Shown here piece after piece: positions 42,991 through 52,138 of a stretch of DNA of 64,000 bases. Location of the stretch: NCBI RefSeq assembly GCF_020685205.1, contig NZ_JAJERB010000001.1, positions 496,001 through 560,000 on the forward strand, written 5' to 3'. The translations under genes and the position numbers were made by a program. How positions within the stretch are numbered: the first letter of the stretch is position 1; every line of letters begins with the position of its first letter. The stretch is from Hymenobacter translucens (GTDB lineage: Bacteria; Bacteroidota; Bacteroidia; Cytophagales; Hymenobacteraceae). The notes under the pieces are model-generated. The model was not told where the DNA came from and searched no databases. It saw only the letters and a list, made by a program, of their open reading frames with translations.

Positions 42991-43060
42991 TGAATGAGCA
43001 AATGAGTGAACAAGGGTCGGTGTACCGGCGCCCTCATTCACTCATCCGCTTATTGACTCA
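42991..43060. repeat. Self-complementary intergenic module (GAATGAGTGAA family)
   Basis: TGAATGAGCAAATGAGTGAA (from 42991) is answered by inverted CATTCACTCATCCGCTTATT from 43035. It has several mismatches but the same word structure as the other modules. Confidence 0.5.
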
Positions 43061-43068
43061 GTAAAAAA

Positions 43069-44193
43069 TTAAACGTAGTTGTTCAGCATCACCGGCATCA
43101 CCAGCATCAGGATGCTTTCGTTGTCGTCCGGGGTGGTGGGCATCAGCAGACCCGCGCGGTTGGGCGTGCTCAGCTCCAGGGTGATTTCCTCAGAGTCGAT
43201 GTTGGACAGCATCTCGGCCAGGAAGCGGGCATTAAAGCCGATTTCCATGTCCTCGCCGTCGTACTGGCAGGCCAGCCGCTCGTTGGCTTCGTTCGAGAAG
43301 TCGAGGTCCTCGGCCGAGATAGTCAGCTCGGAGCCGGCCAGCCGCAGGCGCACCTGATGGGTGGTCTTGTTGGAGTAGATGCTGATGCGCTTCACCGAGT
43401 TCAGGAAGTCGGCGCGGCTGATGATGAGACGGTTCGGGTTGCTGACCGGAATCACGTTCTCGTAGTCGGGGTACCGCTCGTCGATCAGGCGGCACACGAG
43501 GCGCATCTGGTTGAAGCTGAAAAAGGCATTGGAGCCGTTGAACTCGACGCGCACGGGCGTGGCCTCGGACGGCAGGGCGCTCTTGAGCAGATTAAAGGCC
43601 TTGCGGGGAATAATCAGGTTGGCCGACTGCCCGGCGCCCACGTCGGAGCGGCGGTAGCGCAGCAGGCGGTGGCCGTCGGTGGCTACGAACGTAATCTGGT
43701 TGTCGGCCAGCTGCACCAGGATGCCGGTCATGGCCGGGCGCAGCTCGTCGGTGCTGACGGCGAAGATGGTTTTGTTGATAGCCCGGGACAAGGACGACGA
43801 CGGCAGCTCAATCGGAGCCGAGCCTTTCACGACCGGCACGCGGGGAAAGTCGGTGGCATTCTCGCCGGCCAGCTTGTAGCGGCCGTTCGAGGAGCTGATT
43901 TCGATGGTGTAGGTTTCCTCGTCCAGGGTGAAGGTTACGGGCTGGTCGGGCAGGTTTTTGAGCGTGTCGAGCAGGATGCGGGCCGGGGCAGCAATGCGGC
44001 CGGCTTCGCGGGCTTCCACGGGCAGCTCGGTAATCATGCTGGTCTCCAGGTCGGAGGCCGTAATCGTCAGCTTGCCGTCCTCGATTTCAAAGAGAAAGTT
44101 CTCCAGAATCGGCACTACGGGGTTATTCGTAACCACGCCGTTGATGCTCTGGAGCTGCTTGAGCAAGGCGGAAGACGAGACGATGAACTTCAT
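43069..44193 (-). CDS. dnaN: DNA polymerase III beta subunit (sliding clamp)
   Basis: This 374-residue ring-forming clamp holds the replicative polymerase on DNA. It has the three similar clamp domains, start MKFIVSSSALLKQLQSINGV, the middle segment ATDGHRLLRYR, and C-terminal GLLMPTTPDDNESILMLVMPVML where clamp-binding peptides dock. ATG 44193 is the family start. A TATCTTTG box lies 36 bases upstream. dnaA is not adjacent, as is common in this phylum. Confidence 0.95.
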   Translation of the reverse strand: MKFIVSSSALLKQLQSINGVVTNNPVVPILENFLFEIEDGKLTITASDLETSMITELPVEAREAGRIAAPARILLDTLKNLPDQPVTFTLDEETYTIEISSSNGRYKLAGENATDFPRVPVVKGSAPIELPSSSLSRAINKTIFAVSTDELRPAMTGILVQLADNQITFVATDGHRLLRYRRSDVGAGQSANLIIPRKAFNLLKSALPSEATPVRVEFNGSNAFFSFNQMRLVCRLIDERYPDYENVIPVSNPNRLIISRADFLNSVKRISIYSNKTTHQVRLRLAGSELTISAEDLDFSNEANERLACQYDGEDMEIGFNARFLAEMLSNIDSEEITLELSTPNRAGLLMPTTPDDNESILMLVMPVMLNNYV

Positions 44194-44229
44194 AGAGAAT
44201 GGGGTTGTCGGGCGTTTTTGAGAAGAGGA

Positions 44230-44237
44230 CAAAGATA
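44230..44237 (-). promoter_or_regulatory. -7 box TATCTTTG for dnaN
   Basis: This is a perfect TAnnTTTG on the minus strand, ending 36 bases before ATG 44193. Confidence 0.65.
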
Positions 44238-44395
44238 GGAAACGGCAACGGGGTTTTCTAGCGCCTGCCCTGGGCAGAATCAGGGATGAAAACTTGCGCT
44301 GAACGAGTGTATATTAGGCCCGGTGCTTTGTTTTACTCGTACTCAAAGCGGCTCCGCAGCGAGGTGCGCCGTTATCCTTCTCTATCCTATCCGTC

Positions 44396-45016
44396 ATGCT
44401 GATAAAGAAAACCCTCGGCTTAACGCTTCTCCTATCTGTTGGCTTCAGCTTTCAGAACTGCGACTTCTGCAACTGTCCCAAGCTTGAGGGGGAATACATG
44501 GACCTTCAGGCCATGAGCGCCTTCAACTATAAGAAGCGGGGTGAGTGCTGCGCCGAGGTAGCCGCGGCCGGTGACCGGGTCGCCCTGGCCGACCACCATC
44601 TGGGCGTGCGCTTCGCAGTCACGTACTATTCAGCCGTGCCGGCACCGGCGCGCCGGGCTTCCTGGTCGCTCATGAATTCGGCCCTAGCTTGTGACTGTAT
44701 TGATAATGGCTATATGGGCTCGAAGGAGCGGGTGCAGGAGTTCACCGTCACGACCATCAACGACTTTGACGCCCAGCACCTGGCCAACGACACCCTCAAC
44801 GATCTGCTGCAGATTCAGTTGTCGCCTACCGATATCCGCGATCTGACGACGCATCTGAAAAATGACACGTCGCGCACCCGCAATATCGGCAGCAGCTACA
44901 CGCTGAGGCTGAAGAAGAAGCCCGCGTTAAATCCCGAGTTCAGAGTCCGAGTCAAGGTGCGGCTAGACAATGGCGAGACCTACAGCTCCGACACAACGCC
45001 GGTAGTGCTGCAGTAA
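44396..45016 (+). CDS. Cys-rich exported protein of unknown family
   Basis: This 206-residue protein has an N-terminal hydrophobic signal (TLGLTLLLSVGFSFQ) followed by NCDFCNCPKLEGEY and later GECCAEV and ACDCID. That gives at least eight Cys in the first 105 residues, suited to disulfides in the periplasm or a lipoprotein anchor. The second half looks beta-rich. It may belong to the DUF5034-like group of Bacteroidota, but I am unsure. It stands alone between dnaN (divergent) and gldG (convergent). Confidence 0.6.
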   Translation: MLIKKTLGLTLLLSVGFSFQNCDFCNCPKLEGEYMDLQAMSAFNYKKRGECCAEVAAAGDRVALADHHLGVRFAVTYYSAVPAPARRASWSLMNSALACDCIDNGYMGSKERVQEFTVTTINDFDAQHLANDTLNDLLQIQLSPTDIRDLTTHLKNDTSRTRNIGSSYTLRLKKKPALNPEFRVRVKVRLDNGETYSSDTTPVVLQ

Positions 45017-45075
45017 AAGTCACCGGGGAGAGCTCCCGTATAATCGAAGTAGCGCTTTGATCGGAACGGACCCGA

Positions 45076-46803
45076 CTACTCCGTCCGGAACGAGGCGTAC
45101 CGGCGGCGGCGCAGCCAGGCCCGCACCAGACCAAAGCCGCCGAGCAAAGCCAGGGGCAGCATCAGGTTCAGCGCCTGCCACTTGGTACGCTCGGCCAGGA
45201 TCCGGATTTTGTCGAGGGGCCGTAGGGTAATCTGCTTGCCCCGCACGGCAATCAGGCCGGTTTCGTCAAGCATGTAGTCTACGGCATTGAGCACCAATTC
45301 CCGGTTGGCAAACTCGGTGTTGGCCATCCGGTCGAAGCCCAGGCGGTAGGGGTTGCCGGTTTTGGGGTCGACCTCGTTGCGGATAAAGTCCCCATCCGAA
45401 ATCACCAGCACCTTGCCGGGCCGGGCATCGGCGGCCGCGGCGGGCTGAAACTGAGTGGTGCCGGGTCGGGCGCGGTTGGCATACAGGGAGCGGAACTGCC
45501 CTTCGAGCAGGTAGCCCACGGGCAGGAACCGCTGTTTATAAACCTTTGGGTCTGGCGCCAGGCGGGCGTCGTTGAAGTTGATGGGCACCGGCGCGGGCAG
45601 CACCCGGGCGTAGCGCGAGGTAAACATCAGCGGGGTCTTGCGGATGCCGGCCGCCTTGACCGTGTCAATTGAGCTGATGAACTTGGTGTAGACCGCGTCG
45701 AGGTTGCGGGTGACGGGGTGCTGGCTGAAGGTGTTGATGAGCGGGTAGAACTGCCACTGCATCGGCTCCACGTTGGGCTTGTCGCCGAGCGTACCGGTCA
45801 CCATCGGAATTACGCCCGAGTTCAAATCCAGAATCAGGTCCCCGTTCAGGCGAACGCCGTAGCGGAACAGCAGGTCGTCGAGGTTGAGCTCGTAGGGAAA
45901 AGCCAGCGAAGCACCGGCCCGGGCCGTCGAGTCCAGGCTCACGCGCATGGGGTCCACAAAAAACAGCGCCTTGCCCCCACGGGTCACGTACTGGTCGAGC
46001 TCAAACTTCTCGGGCTCCGAGTATGCCTCCGTGGGCTTGGCAATGATGATGGCGCTGAGCTTGGCCAGGTCCTGGGGGCGGGTCCGGCTCAGGTTTACCC
46101 GGTACACGCTGTAGTACTGGCTGAGGGAGTTAATCAGGTCGTAGGCCTGTACGTTGGTCAGCTCGTTGTGGCCTTCCACCACGCCGATCAGCTTGCGCTG
46201 CCCGGGCACCAGCTTGCGGATCGTGCTGGCCAGCTCGTATTCCAGTCCCTCGATGCTCTGGTTGAGGCGCACCTCGGCCGGAGCCGCCTGGTTGCCGCGC
46301 AGCAGCAGCACCTGCTTTTCCTGATTACCCAGGGCCACGGTGGCCCAGGGAAAGATAATTTTCTCACTGCGCTTTCCATTCTCGGAAGCGGCCAGGTTGG
46401 TGGGCCGCAGCCCTTTCTTGAGCAGCGTTTCGTAAAAGGCGTTGCGCTCTTTTTCCGTGGAAGCCGCCGAAGGGTCGACGAACACATAGTGCAGGTTACG
46501 CCCGCCGTAGACCTGCATTTCATTTAGGGTTTCGCGGACGCTCTGCTGCAGGCGCCGGAACGCGGGCGGAAAATCCCCGGCCAGGTACACCGTGACCGTG
46601 ACCGGCTCGGGCAGGTTCTGCAGCAGCTGCTTGGTGGCCGGGGCCATGGTGTAGCGCTTCTCTTCCGTCAGGTCCAGCCGGAAAAAGAACAGGCTGCCCA
46701 CAAGGTTGAGAACTACCAGCCCAAGTAGCAGCAGGCCAAAGCGGGTCAGGTCCCGCTGTTTGCGGGAAGTAGTCGGGATGGTAGGTTGTTCAGTATCGGT
46801 CAT
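45076..46803 (-). CDS. gldG: Gliding-associated ABC transporter component GldG
   Basis: This 575-residue protein has an N-terminal membrane helix (FGLLLLGLVVLNLVGSLFFF), the DLTEEKRYTMAPATKQLL motif, an ABC_transp_aux (GldG/IFT52-like) periplasmic domain with VEGHNELTN, and a C-terminal helix before a basic tail. It works with GldF and GldA in the gliding-associated ABC transporter. ATG 46803 (MTDTEQPT) is chosen. Unusually, a secreted-protein gene separates it from gldF. Confidence 0.93.
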   Translation of the reverse strand: MTDTEQPTIPTTSRKQRDLTRFGLLLLGLVVLNLVGSLFFFRLDLTEEKRYTMAPATKQLLQNLPEPVTVTVYLAGDFPPAFRRLQQSVRETLNEMQVYGGRNLHYVFVDPSAASTEKERNAFYETLLKKGLRPTNLAASENGKRSEKIIFPWATVALGNQEKQVLLLRGNQAAPAEVRLNQSIEGLEYELASTIRKLVPGQRKLIGVVEGHNELTNVQAYDLINSLSQYYSVYRVNLSRTRPQDLAKLSAIIIAKPTEAYSEPEKFELDQYVTRGGKALFFVDPMRVSLDSTARAGASLAFPYELNLDDLLFRYGVRLNGDLILDLNSGVIPMVTGTLGDKPNVEPMQWQFYPLINTFSQHPVTRNLDAVYTKFISSIDTVKAAGIRKTPLMFTSRYARVLPAPVPINFNDARLAPDPKVYKQRFLPVGYLLEGQFRSLYANRARPGTTQFQPAAAADARPGKVLVISDGDFIRNEVDPKTGNPYRLGFDRMANTEFANRELVLNAVDYMLDETGLIAVRGKQITLRPLDKIRILAERTKWQALNLMLPLALLGGFGLVRAWLRRRRYASFRTE

Positions 46804-46921
46804 GTGGTGGTGAGAGCACCTTTCAATTTGTGGCGGCATAATGGAAGGTTATGCCGACTGTTTCCCTCGCCGTTAACCGAGCCGCAAGACGCAGCTACCG
46901 GCGAGGGTAGTTAATGATACG

Positions 46922-48655
46922 TTACTTTACCAGCAGGCGGCGCACCGTTTCAGCCGATCCGGCCTGAACACGCAGCAGGTAGACACCCGGCACGACGCCG
47001 GTAAGATCCAGCTCCTGCCGCAGGCCCTCGCCGGTCAGCCCCACCGGATAGGCGCGCACCACCCGGTTCAGGACGTCGGTCAGGGTAACCGTTATCTGAC
47101 TGACGCCGGAAAGCGCGGGCAGCTGCACCGTTACCCGGCCCGGGGCCGGATTGGGGAACACGCTCAGGCCGGCCAGGGAGGATGCCGCGGTAGTCGCCAG
47201 CATCAGGTCGTTCAGGGTAGCCACGTAAGCAACCGTGCCCCGGGCCGGCGGCATCCCAACCGGCCCGGTTACGCTATACGAATCGAAGCTGGCTATCGGC
47301 TGCACGCTACCCGCCACCAGCACGCTCGTTCCCTGCACGGCCAGGTCGCCGGCAAAGTCACTCCACTCCCCACCAGCACGCTTGGCCCACTCGAAGCGCC
47401 CGGTGCTGCCGGCATTTAAAAGACGGGCTACGAACACATCAGCACCGCCCTGCAGGCGCAGGGTAGTGGAGCCGAAGTCGATGGTACTGCTCGTAAAATT
47501 ACCGGCTACGTACACGTACGGCCCAAGTACCTGTAGGCCGGTTACGCTTTCCGGGTTTTGTCCCCCGGCCCGCTGGGCCCAGGTAAAGCTGCCACTACTG
47601 CCGCCATCGGTGAGCTTGGCCACAAAGATATCGGAGTTGATTCCCGCCGTAGCCAGGTTCGTCGAGCCAAAGTCAGCTGTAGGCCCCTGAAACGAGCCGG
47701 CAACGTAGACGTTGGCCGCATTAACCGCTAAGCCCCCTACCTCGTCGTACGCCGGCCCGCCGGCCCGTTGCACCCAGTTGAAATTCCCGCTGGTGCCGGT
47801 GTCGGTCAGCTTGGCTACATAGATGTCGACCCCACCCGCTGACGATACCGCCGCTGAGCCGAAGCTGCTGGGAGCGGAGTTAAACGTTCCTGCCACGTAG
47901 ATGCTCGTGCCACTCACAGCCAGGGAGGTGGCATCTTCATAGTTTGTCCCCCGGGCCTGCTGCACCCAGTCCAGGCTGTTGCCGGCACCCGAGTCGGAAA
48001 GGCGGGCCACAAACATATCCATTGTATTGACGGGTCCTGAATTGGTTACCACGCTGCCGCCCAGGTCCAGGGCAGGGCTCCAGAAGCTGCCGGCTACGTA
48101 CACCCGGGTGCCTTGAACCGCCAAAGCCGTAGCCTCGTCGTCGCTGGTGCCGCCCAGGCCCCGGGCCCAGGTAAAGCTGCCGGTAGCGCCGTTGTCGGTA
48201 AGCTTGGCTACGAATCCATCCTTGTTGCCCTGGGAAGTCAGCGAGAAGGGGCCAAATCCGGCTAAGCCGCTGAAATGACCACAGATATAGATAGTAGACC
48301 CGCTCACCGCCAGGCCATTGACTTTACCCATAAAGGCCCCGGTAATCAGCTGAGCCCACTCAAAGCGGCTGGCAGAGGTGTTCCACTTCGCCACGTACAT
48401 CCCGGAGCTGACGCTGCCGTTGGCCGTCAGGCTGGTGCTGCCGAACTGGACGGTTCCGCTGATCTGCCCGGCCAGATACACGTTGCCGCTGGCATCGGCC
48501 GCCAGCGCCTGGACCACGGAGCCATTCCCAATCGTCTGGCTGGTGGTGGCCAGGGCACTCCAGTTTGGAGCCTGAGCGTACGCCCCGTTGGCCAGCAACA
48601 CCATGACCAGCAGGCTAAAAAGGCTGCAAGACGAAAAGCGTAGAGTAGTTCTCAT
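46922..48655 (-). CDS. Secreted SBBP-type repeat protein with T9SS type A C-terminus
   Basis: This 577-residue exported protein has a signal peptide cleaved after GAYA. About eight repeats of roughly 55 residues follow (LAVSGTSIYVAGTF, DIYVAKLTDTGTSGNFNWVQRAGG), a pattern seen in SBBP/beta-propeller proteins. The last 80 residues (LSVFPNPAPGRVTVQLP; GVVPGVYLLRVQAG; ending RRLLVK) are a type A sorting domain, so it should be exported by the T9SS. It lies between gldF and gldG on their strand. GC is like the neighbours (37 of 60 at 47641-47700). Confidence 0.87.
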   Translation of the reverse strand: MRTTLRFSSCSLFSLLVMVLLANGAYAQAPNWSALATTSQTIGNGSVVQALAADASGNVYLAGQISGTVQFGSTSLTANGSVSSGMYVAKWNTSASRFEWAQLITGAFMGKVNGLAVSGSTIYICGHFSGLAGFGPFSLTSQGNKDGFVAKLTDNGATGSFTWARGLGGTSDDEATALAVQGTRVYVAGSFWSPALDLGGSVVTNSGPVNTMDMFVARLSDSGAGNSLDWVQQARGTNYEDATSLAVSGTSIYVAGTFNSAPSSFGSAAVSSAGGVDIYVAKLTDTGTSGNFNWVQRAGGPAYDEVGGLAVNAANVYVAGSFQGPTADFGSTNLATAGINSDIFVAKLTDGGSSGSFTWAQRAGGQNPESVTGLQVLGPYVYVAGNFTSSTIDFGSTTLRLQGGADVFVARLLNAGSTGRFEWAKRAGGEWSDFAGDLAVQGTSVLVAGSVQPIASFDSYSVTGPVGMPPARGTVAYVATLNDLMLATTAASSLAGLSVFPNPAPGRVTVQLPALSGVSQITVTLTDVLNRVVRAYPVGLTGEGLRQELDLTGVVPGVYLLRVQAGSAETVRRLLVK

Positions 48656-48807
48656 AGGGTGGCCGCTAAGGGTGATATTAGTTATGATCAGGTGTAAGGC
48701 ACTTCCTAGGCCGGCCAAAACCCTGTTCTGCAAAGGCCCGCCTAAATGTAAGCAAAGCATTTACTGAGCTTAGCGGGGTTGTAACTGACGCCAAGCAGGC
48801 TGCCGCG

Positions 48808-49533
48808 CTACCAGTTGCGGCTTTGCAGCACCAGCCTGGTAGCCAGCAGCAGCCCGGCAATCAGAGTCAGAAAATACGCCAGGTCGCGGGAGTCAACAAG
48901 GCCCTTGCTGATGTCGCGGTAATGGGCCGCAATACCCAGCTGACTGATGTAGTAGGCTGGTCCCCCGTCGAACACCGAGGACAGTGAATCGAAGCCGGAG
49001 TACACCACAAAGCAGCCCACTACCGCTACCAGAAACGCAATGATCTGGTCCCGGGTGAGGGCCGAGGCAAACACGCCAATGGCCGCAAACACCGCCGCCA
49101 GCAGCGCCAGGCCAAGGTAAGAGCCGACGGTGGCGGCCGAGTCGATGTTGCCGACCGGGTTGCCGAGCTGGTACACCGAGTAGTAGTAAAGCAGCGTGGG
49201 CACCAGCGCCAGCAGGGCCAGCAGCAGGCAGGCCAGGTACTTACCGCCCAGAATCTGCCCGTCGGTGAGCGGACGGGTGAGCAGCAGCTCAATGGTGCCG
49301 GCCTTTTTCTCCTCGGCAAACGTGCGCATGGTGATGGCCGGAATCAGAAACAGGAAAATCCAGGGTGCCATGTTGAACAGCGTCTGCAGGTCGGAGTAGC
49401 CGTAGTCGAGCACGCTGCTGTCGGGAAACACCCACACGAACAGGCCCGTGGCCACCAGAAACACCCCGATAACCACGTAGGCGACCGGGGAGCTTAGAAA
49501 GGCGTTGAATTCTTTGCGAAGAATGGCAAGCAT
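48808..49533 (-). CDS. gldF: Gliding-associated ABC transporter permease GldF
   Basis: This 241-residue inner-membrane protein has six helices (VIGVFLVATGLFVWVF; WIFLFLIPAITMRTFAEEKKAGTIELLLTRPL, the conserved ABC-2 segment; YFLTLIAGLLLATRLVL). It forms the membrane part of the GldA-GldF-GldG transporter needed for gliding in F. johnsoniae. It is preceded by gldA and followed, after an inserted gene, by gldG. Confidence 0.93.
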   Translation of the reverse strand: MLAILRKEFNAFLSSPVAYVVIGVFLVATGLFVWVFPDSSVLDYGYSDLQTLFNMAPWIFLFLIPAITMRTFAEEKKAGTIELLLTRPLTDGQILGGKYLACLLLALLALVPTLLYYYSVYQLGNPVGNIDSAATVGSYLGLALLAAVFAAIGVFASALTRDQIIAFLVAVVGCFVVYSGFDSLSSVFDGGPAYYISQLGIAAHYRDISKGLVDSRDLAYFLTLIAGLLLATRLVLQSRNW

Positions 49534-49606
49534 TTATACGAATGTGCTGATGTGATAAATGGGCCGACCGGCCGGTTACGGCCCCCAGGCCAGGTCAAGC
49601 ATTCAC

Positions 49607-50512
49607 TTATTTGGTTAAATCCTGAAACACCTGCTCCAACGAGCGTTCCTCCTGGCGCAGACCCAGCAGAATCCAGTCCTGCTGGGCGGCCAGGCGGGAG
49701 ATGGAAGCGCGCAGGTCGGGGCCGGCGGCCCGGATCCGGTACCGGTTGCCGGCCTCAGCTTCCACGCCCAGGATGCCCGGCAACGCCAGCAGCGGCGCTA
49801 CGTCGATGGGCTGCTCGAACTCGGCCCGGATCAGGGTCTCCCCTGTGGCGCCGGCGCCCAGCTCACTGACCGGCGAGTCGGCCACAATCCGGCCGCGGTT
49901 GATAATGACCACCCGGCTGCACAAGGCCGTAACCTCGGGCAGAATGTGGGTGGAGAAGATGACAGTTTTGTCCTGCCCTACTTCCCGGATCAGACTGCGG
50001 ATTTCGCCGATCTGGTTGGGGTCGAGGCCGGTGGTGGGCTCGTCGAGAATCAGCACGCCGGGGTCGTGGATGAGGGCCTGGGCCAGACCCACGCGCTGCC
50101 GGTAGCCTTTTGAGAGGGCCCCGATCTGCTTGTTCTGCTCCCGCCCCAGCCCTACGCGGTCAACCATCTCGGCCACCCGCTGCCGGCGGGCGGGCCCTTT
50201 CAGCCCGTGCACCGAGCCGATGAATTCCAGGTACTCATGCACGTACATGTCCAGGTAGAGCGGGTTGTGTTCGGGCAGGTAGCCTACCCGACGCCGCACT
50301 TCCAGCGGATCGGCCAGTACGTCGAACCCGTCCACCGTTACTGTGCCCGCCGAGGGCGGCAGGTAGCCGGTGGCAATCTTCATCGTCGTGGACTTACCTG
50401 CTCCGTTCGGACCCAGAAAGCCCAGGATTTCACCCTTTCCCACGGTAAAGGACACGTCGTTCACCGCCGCCTGGCTGCCGAATGTTTTGGTCAGATGCTG
50501 AATTTCAACCAT
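49607..50512 (-). CDS. gldA: Gliding-associated ABC transporter ATPase GldA
   Basis: This 301-residue ABC ATPase has Walker A GPNGAGKST near residues 34-42, signature LSKGYRQRV, Walker B GVLILDEPTTGLDP and switch His in FSTHILPEV. The C-terminal 70 residues form the GldA-type extension (EERSLEQVFQDLTK). It powers GldF/GldG. The start codon is just beside the repeat module at 50516-50598. Confidence 0.92.
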   Translation of the reverse strand: MVEIQHLTKTFGSQAAVNDVSFTVGKGEILGFLGPNGAGKSTTMKIATGYLPPSAGTVTVDGFDVLADPLEVRRRVGYLPEHNPLYLDMYVHEYLEFIGSVHGLKGPARRQRVAEMVDRVGLGREQNKQIGALSKGYRQRVGLAQALIHDPGVLILDEPTTGLDPNQIGEIRSLIREVGQDKTVIFSTHILPEVTALCSRVVIINRGRIVADSPVSELGAGATGETLIRAEFEQPIDVAPLLALPGILGVEAEAGNRYRIRAAGPDLRASISRLAAQQDWILLGLRQEERSLEQVFQDLTK

Positions 50513-50515
50513 TTG

Positions 50516-50598
50516 ACTGTTGGAGGTTGATTGTTGATTGCTTGTTGTTGATTGTTGGTGGGGTTAAAGCAATCAGCAAGTAATGATCAACAGATAAC
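50516..50598. repeat. Self-complementary intergenic module (TTGATTGTTG family)
   Basis: GGTTGATTGTTGATTGCTTG words from 50525 are answered by inverted CAATCAGCAAGTAATGATCAAC (split at 50570-50591). The 14-mer 50570-50583 is the exact inverse of 27473-27486. Confidence 0.7.
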
Positions 50599-50600
50599 TA

Positions 50601-51293
50601 CTACTTTTTAGGCTGGAGCGGGCGCAGCTCCAGGTCTACGACGTGAAAATTGAACGGCGTTTCGATGGCGTAGAGAATGGCACCGGCAATGTCGTGGGGT
50701 TGCATCATCGAGCTGTTGGCCTCGATGCCGGGAATATCATCGAAGAAGTTGGTCTGCACTGAGCCGGGATAGATGCAGGTCACCTTAATGCCGTGGGACC
50801 GAACTTCCTTGAAGATGGCTTCCGAGAAGCCCCGCACCGCAAACTTGGTAGCGCAGTAGCCCGCCATCTTCTCAATTCCGGTTTTGCCGGCAATAGAAGC
50901 AATGTTGACGATGTGGCCCAGCTGCTGCTGCTTCATCTGCGGGAGCACGGCCCGGGTGCAGTAAAAGGTGCCGTGCACGTTGGTGTCGAACATCGTGTGC
51001 CAGTCGTCCGACGAAAACCCGTCCACTTCCCCGGCTATTCCCAGTCCGGCGTTGTTGACCAGCCCGTGGATTTCGGCGCCGAGTTCCCGCTGGGTGTTTA
51101 CCAGGGCTTCCTGCACCGCCGCCTCGCTGCGCACGTCGCACTCAAAAAACTGAAACCGCTCATGCGTCAGCTCCGGCTTGGTGCGCCCCCAGCCGGCAAC
51201 CAGGGCGCCCTTCGCCAGCAGCGCCTCGGCCGTAGCCAGGCCGATTCCTTTGCTGACGCCCGTCAGAATCACTATCTTGCCCGTCAGGTCCAT
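50601..51293 (-). CDS. Short-chain dehydrogenase/reductase
   Basis: This 230-residue NAD(P)-dependent SDR has the TGVSKGIG cofactor motif at residues 12-19, NNAG, and the catalytic Ser-Tyr-Lys in NIASIAGKTG...YCATK. The substrate is unknown. The start ATG 51293 is only 19 bases from the divergent start of the GIN-domain gene, so its promoter must lie within that gene (TACCTTGC at 51327-51334 on the minus strand). Confidence 0.9.
   Translation of the reverse strand: MDLTGKIVILTGVSKGIGLATAEALLAKGALVAGWGRTKPELTHERFQFFECDVRSEAAVQEALVNTQRELGAEIHGLVNNAGLGIAGEVDGFSSDDWHTMFDTNVHGTFYCTRAVLPQMKQQQLGHIVNIASIAGKTGIEKMAGYCATKFAVRGFSEAIFKEVRSHGIKVTCIYPGSVQTNFFDDIPGIEANSSMMQPHDIAGAILYAIETPFNFHVVDLELRPLQPKK
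51273..51280 (+). promoter_or_regulatory. -7-like box TATCTTGC for the GIN-domain gene
   Basis: The box lies inside the opposite-strand SDR coding region, 32 bases before ATG 51313. It differs from TAnnTTTG at the last two bases. Confidence 0.35.
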
Positions 51294-51312
51294 GCTGAAG
51301 TTTCGTTTTACA

Positions 51313-52083
51313 ATGGCTATTTGGCCGCAAGGTAACTGCCCCCGGCGGCTTTTTGGTATGCTGCTGGGCGCGGCGGGGTCCCTGCTGCTGCCCGGCTGCG
51401 GCGAAGGCCACGAAACCGACTGCCTGATGAGCACCGGCACGGTCGTGACCGAGCAGCGGGCCCTACCGGCCTTCACGACTATCTACGCGTACGACAACGT
51501 CGACGTGACGTTGGTGCAGGATCAGCTGTTCTACGCCGAGGTGCGGGCCGGCAAAAACCTGCAGTCCAGCATCGAGCTGACCACCCAGGGCGACGAGCTG
51601 ACCATTCATAATACCAGCCGCTGCAACTGGGTGCGGACCTACAACACGCCCCGGGAAGTGACGCTGCACGTGCCCGACCTGCGCAACGTGTTTCTGAAAG
51701 GACAGGGCCACGTGCGTACCGCCGGCAACTTCCGCGCCGACACCATCTTCTTTCACCTCGTGGGCGCCGGTGACTACGACCTTGACCTGACCAGCCGCTA
51801 CCTCTGGCTCGACCAGTACGAAGTCGGTGACATAGCCGTGCGGGGCAGTGCCCAGGAGCTGAACCTGACCGTCGGTGGCAACGGCAGCCTGCGCGGAACC
51901 GGCCTGCGCGTGCGGGATCTGTACTTCCACCTCACCAAAGACAGCGGCGGCGACGCTTCCGTGACGGCGACCAACGTACTGGCCGGCCGGCACAATGGCA
52001 TCGGCACCCTGTACTACGCCGGCAGCCCTGCCCAGACCAGCATCACGCTGGGCCCGAGGGGCAAAGTTGTAAAGCGGGATTAA
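51313..52083 (+). CDS. Lipoprotein with head GIN domain (DUF2807)
   Basis: This 256-residue protein has an N-terminal signal ending LLLPGC, where the Cys is likely lipidated. A right-handed beta-helix-like GIN domain follows (VVTEQRALPAFTTIYAYDNVDVTLVQ; LRNVFLKGQGHVRTAGNFRAD; LTVGGNGSLRGTGLRV). Such proteins sit at the cell surface or outer membrane and have no settled function. Start 51313 gives Arg residues before the hydrophobic stretch; a later ATG near 51358 is possible but lacks a basic N-region. It is tightly divergent from an SDR gene. Confidence 0.8.
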   Translation: MAIWPQGNCPRRLFGMLLGAAGSLLLPGCGEGHETDCLMSTGTVVTEQRALPAFTTIYAYDNVDVTLVQDQLFYAEVRAGKNLQSSIELTTQGDELTIHNTSRCNWVRTYNTPREVTLHVPDLRNVFLKGQGHVRTAGNFRADTIFFHLVGAGDYDLDLTSRYLWLDQYEVGDIAVRGSAQELNLTVGGNGSLRGTGLRVRDLYFHLTKDSGGDASVTATNVLAGRHNGIGTLYYAGSPAQTSITLGPRGKVVKRD

Positions 52084-52138
52084 GCGCTTAGACGCAAGAA
52101 GTACCCGACATCAGAATGAGTCTGAGTTCTGTTTTCCG

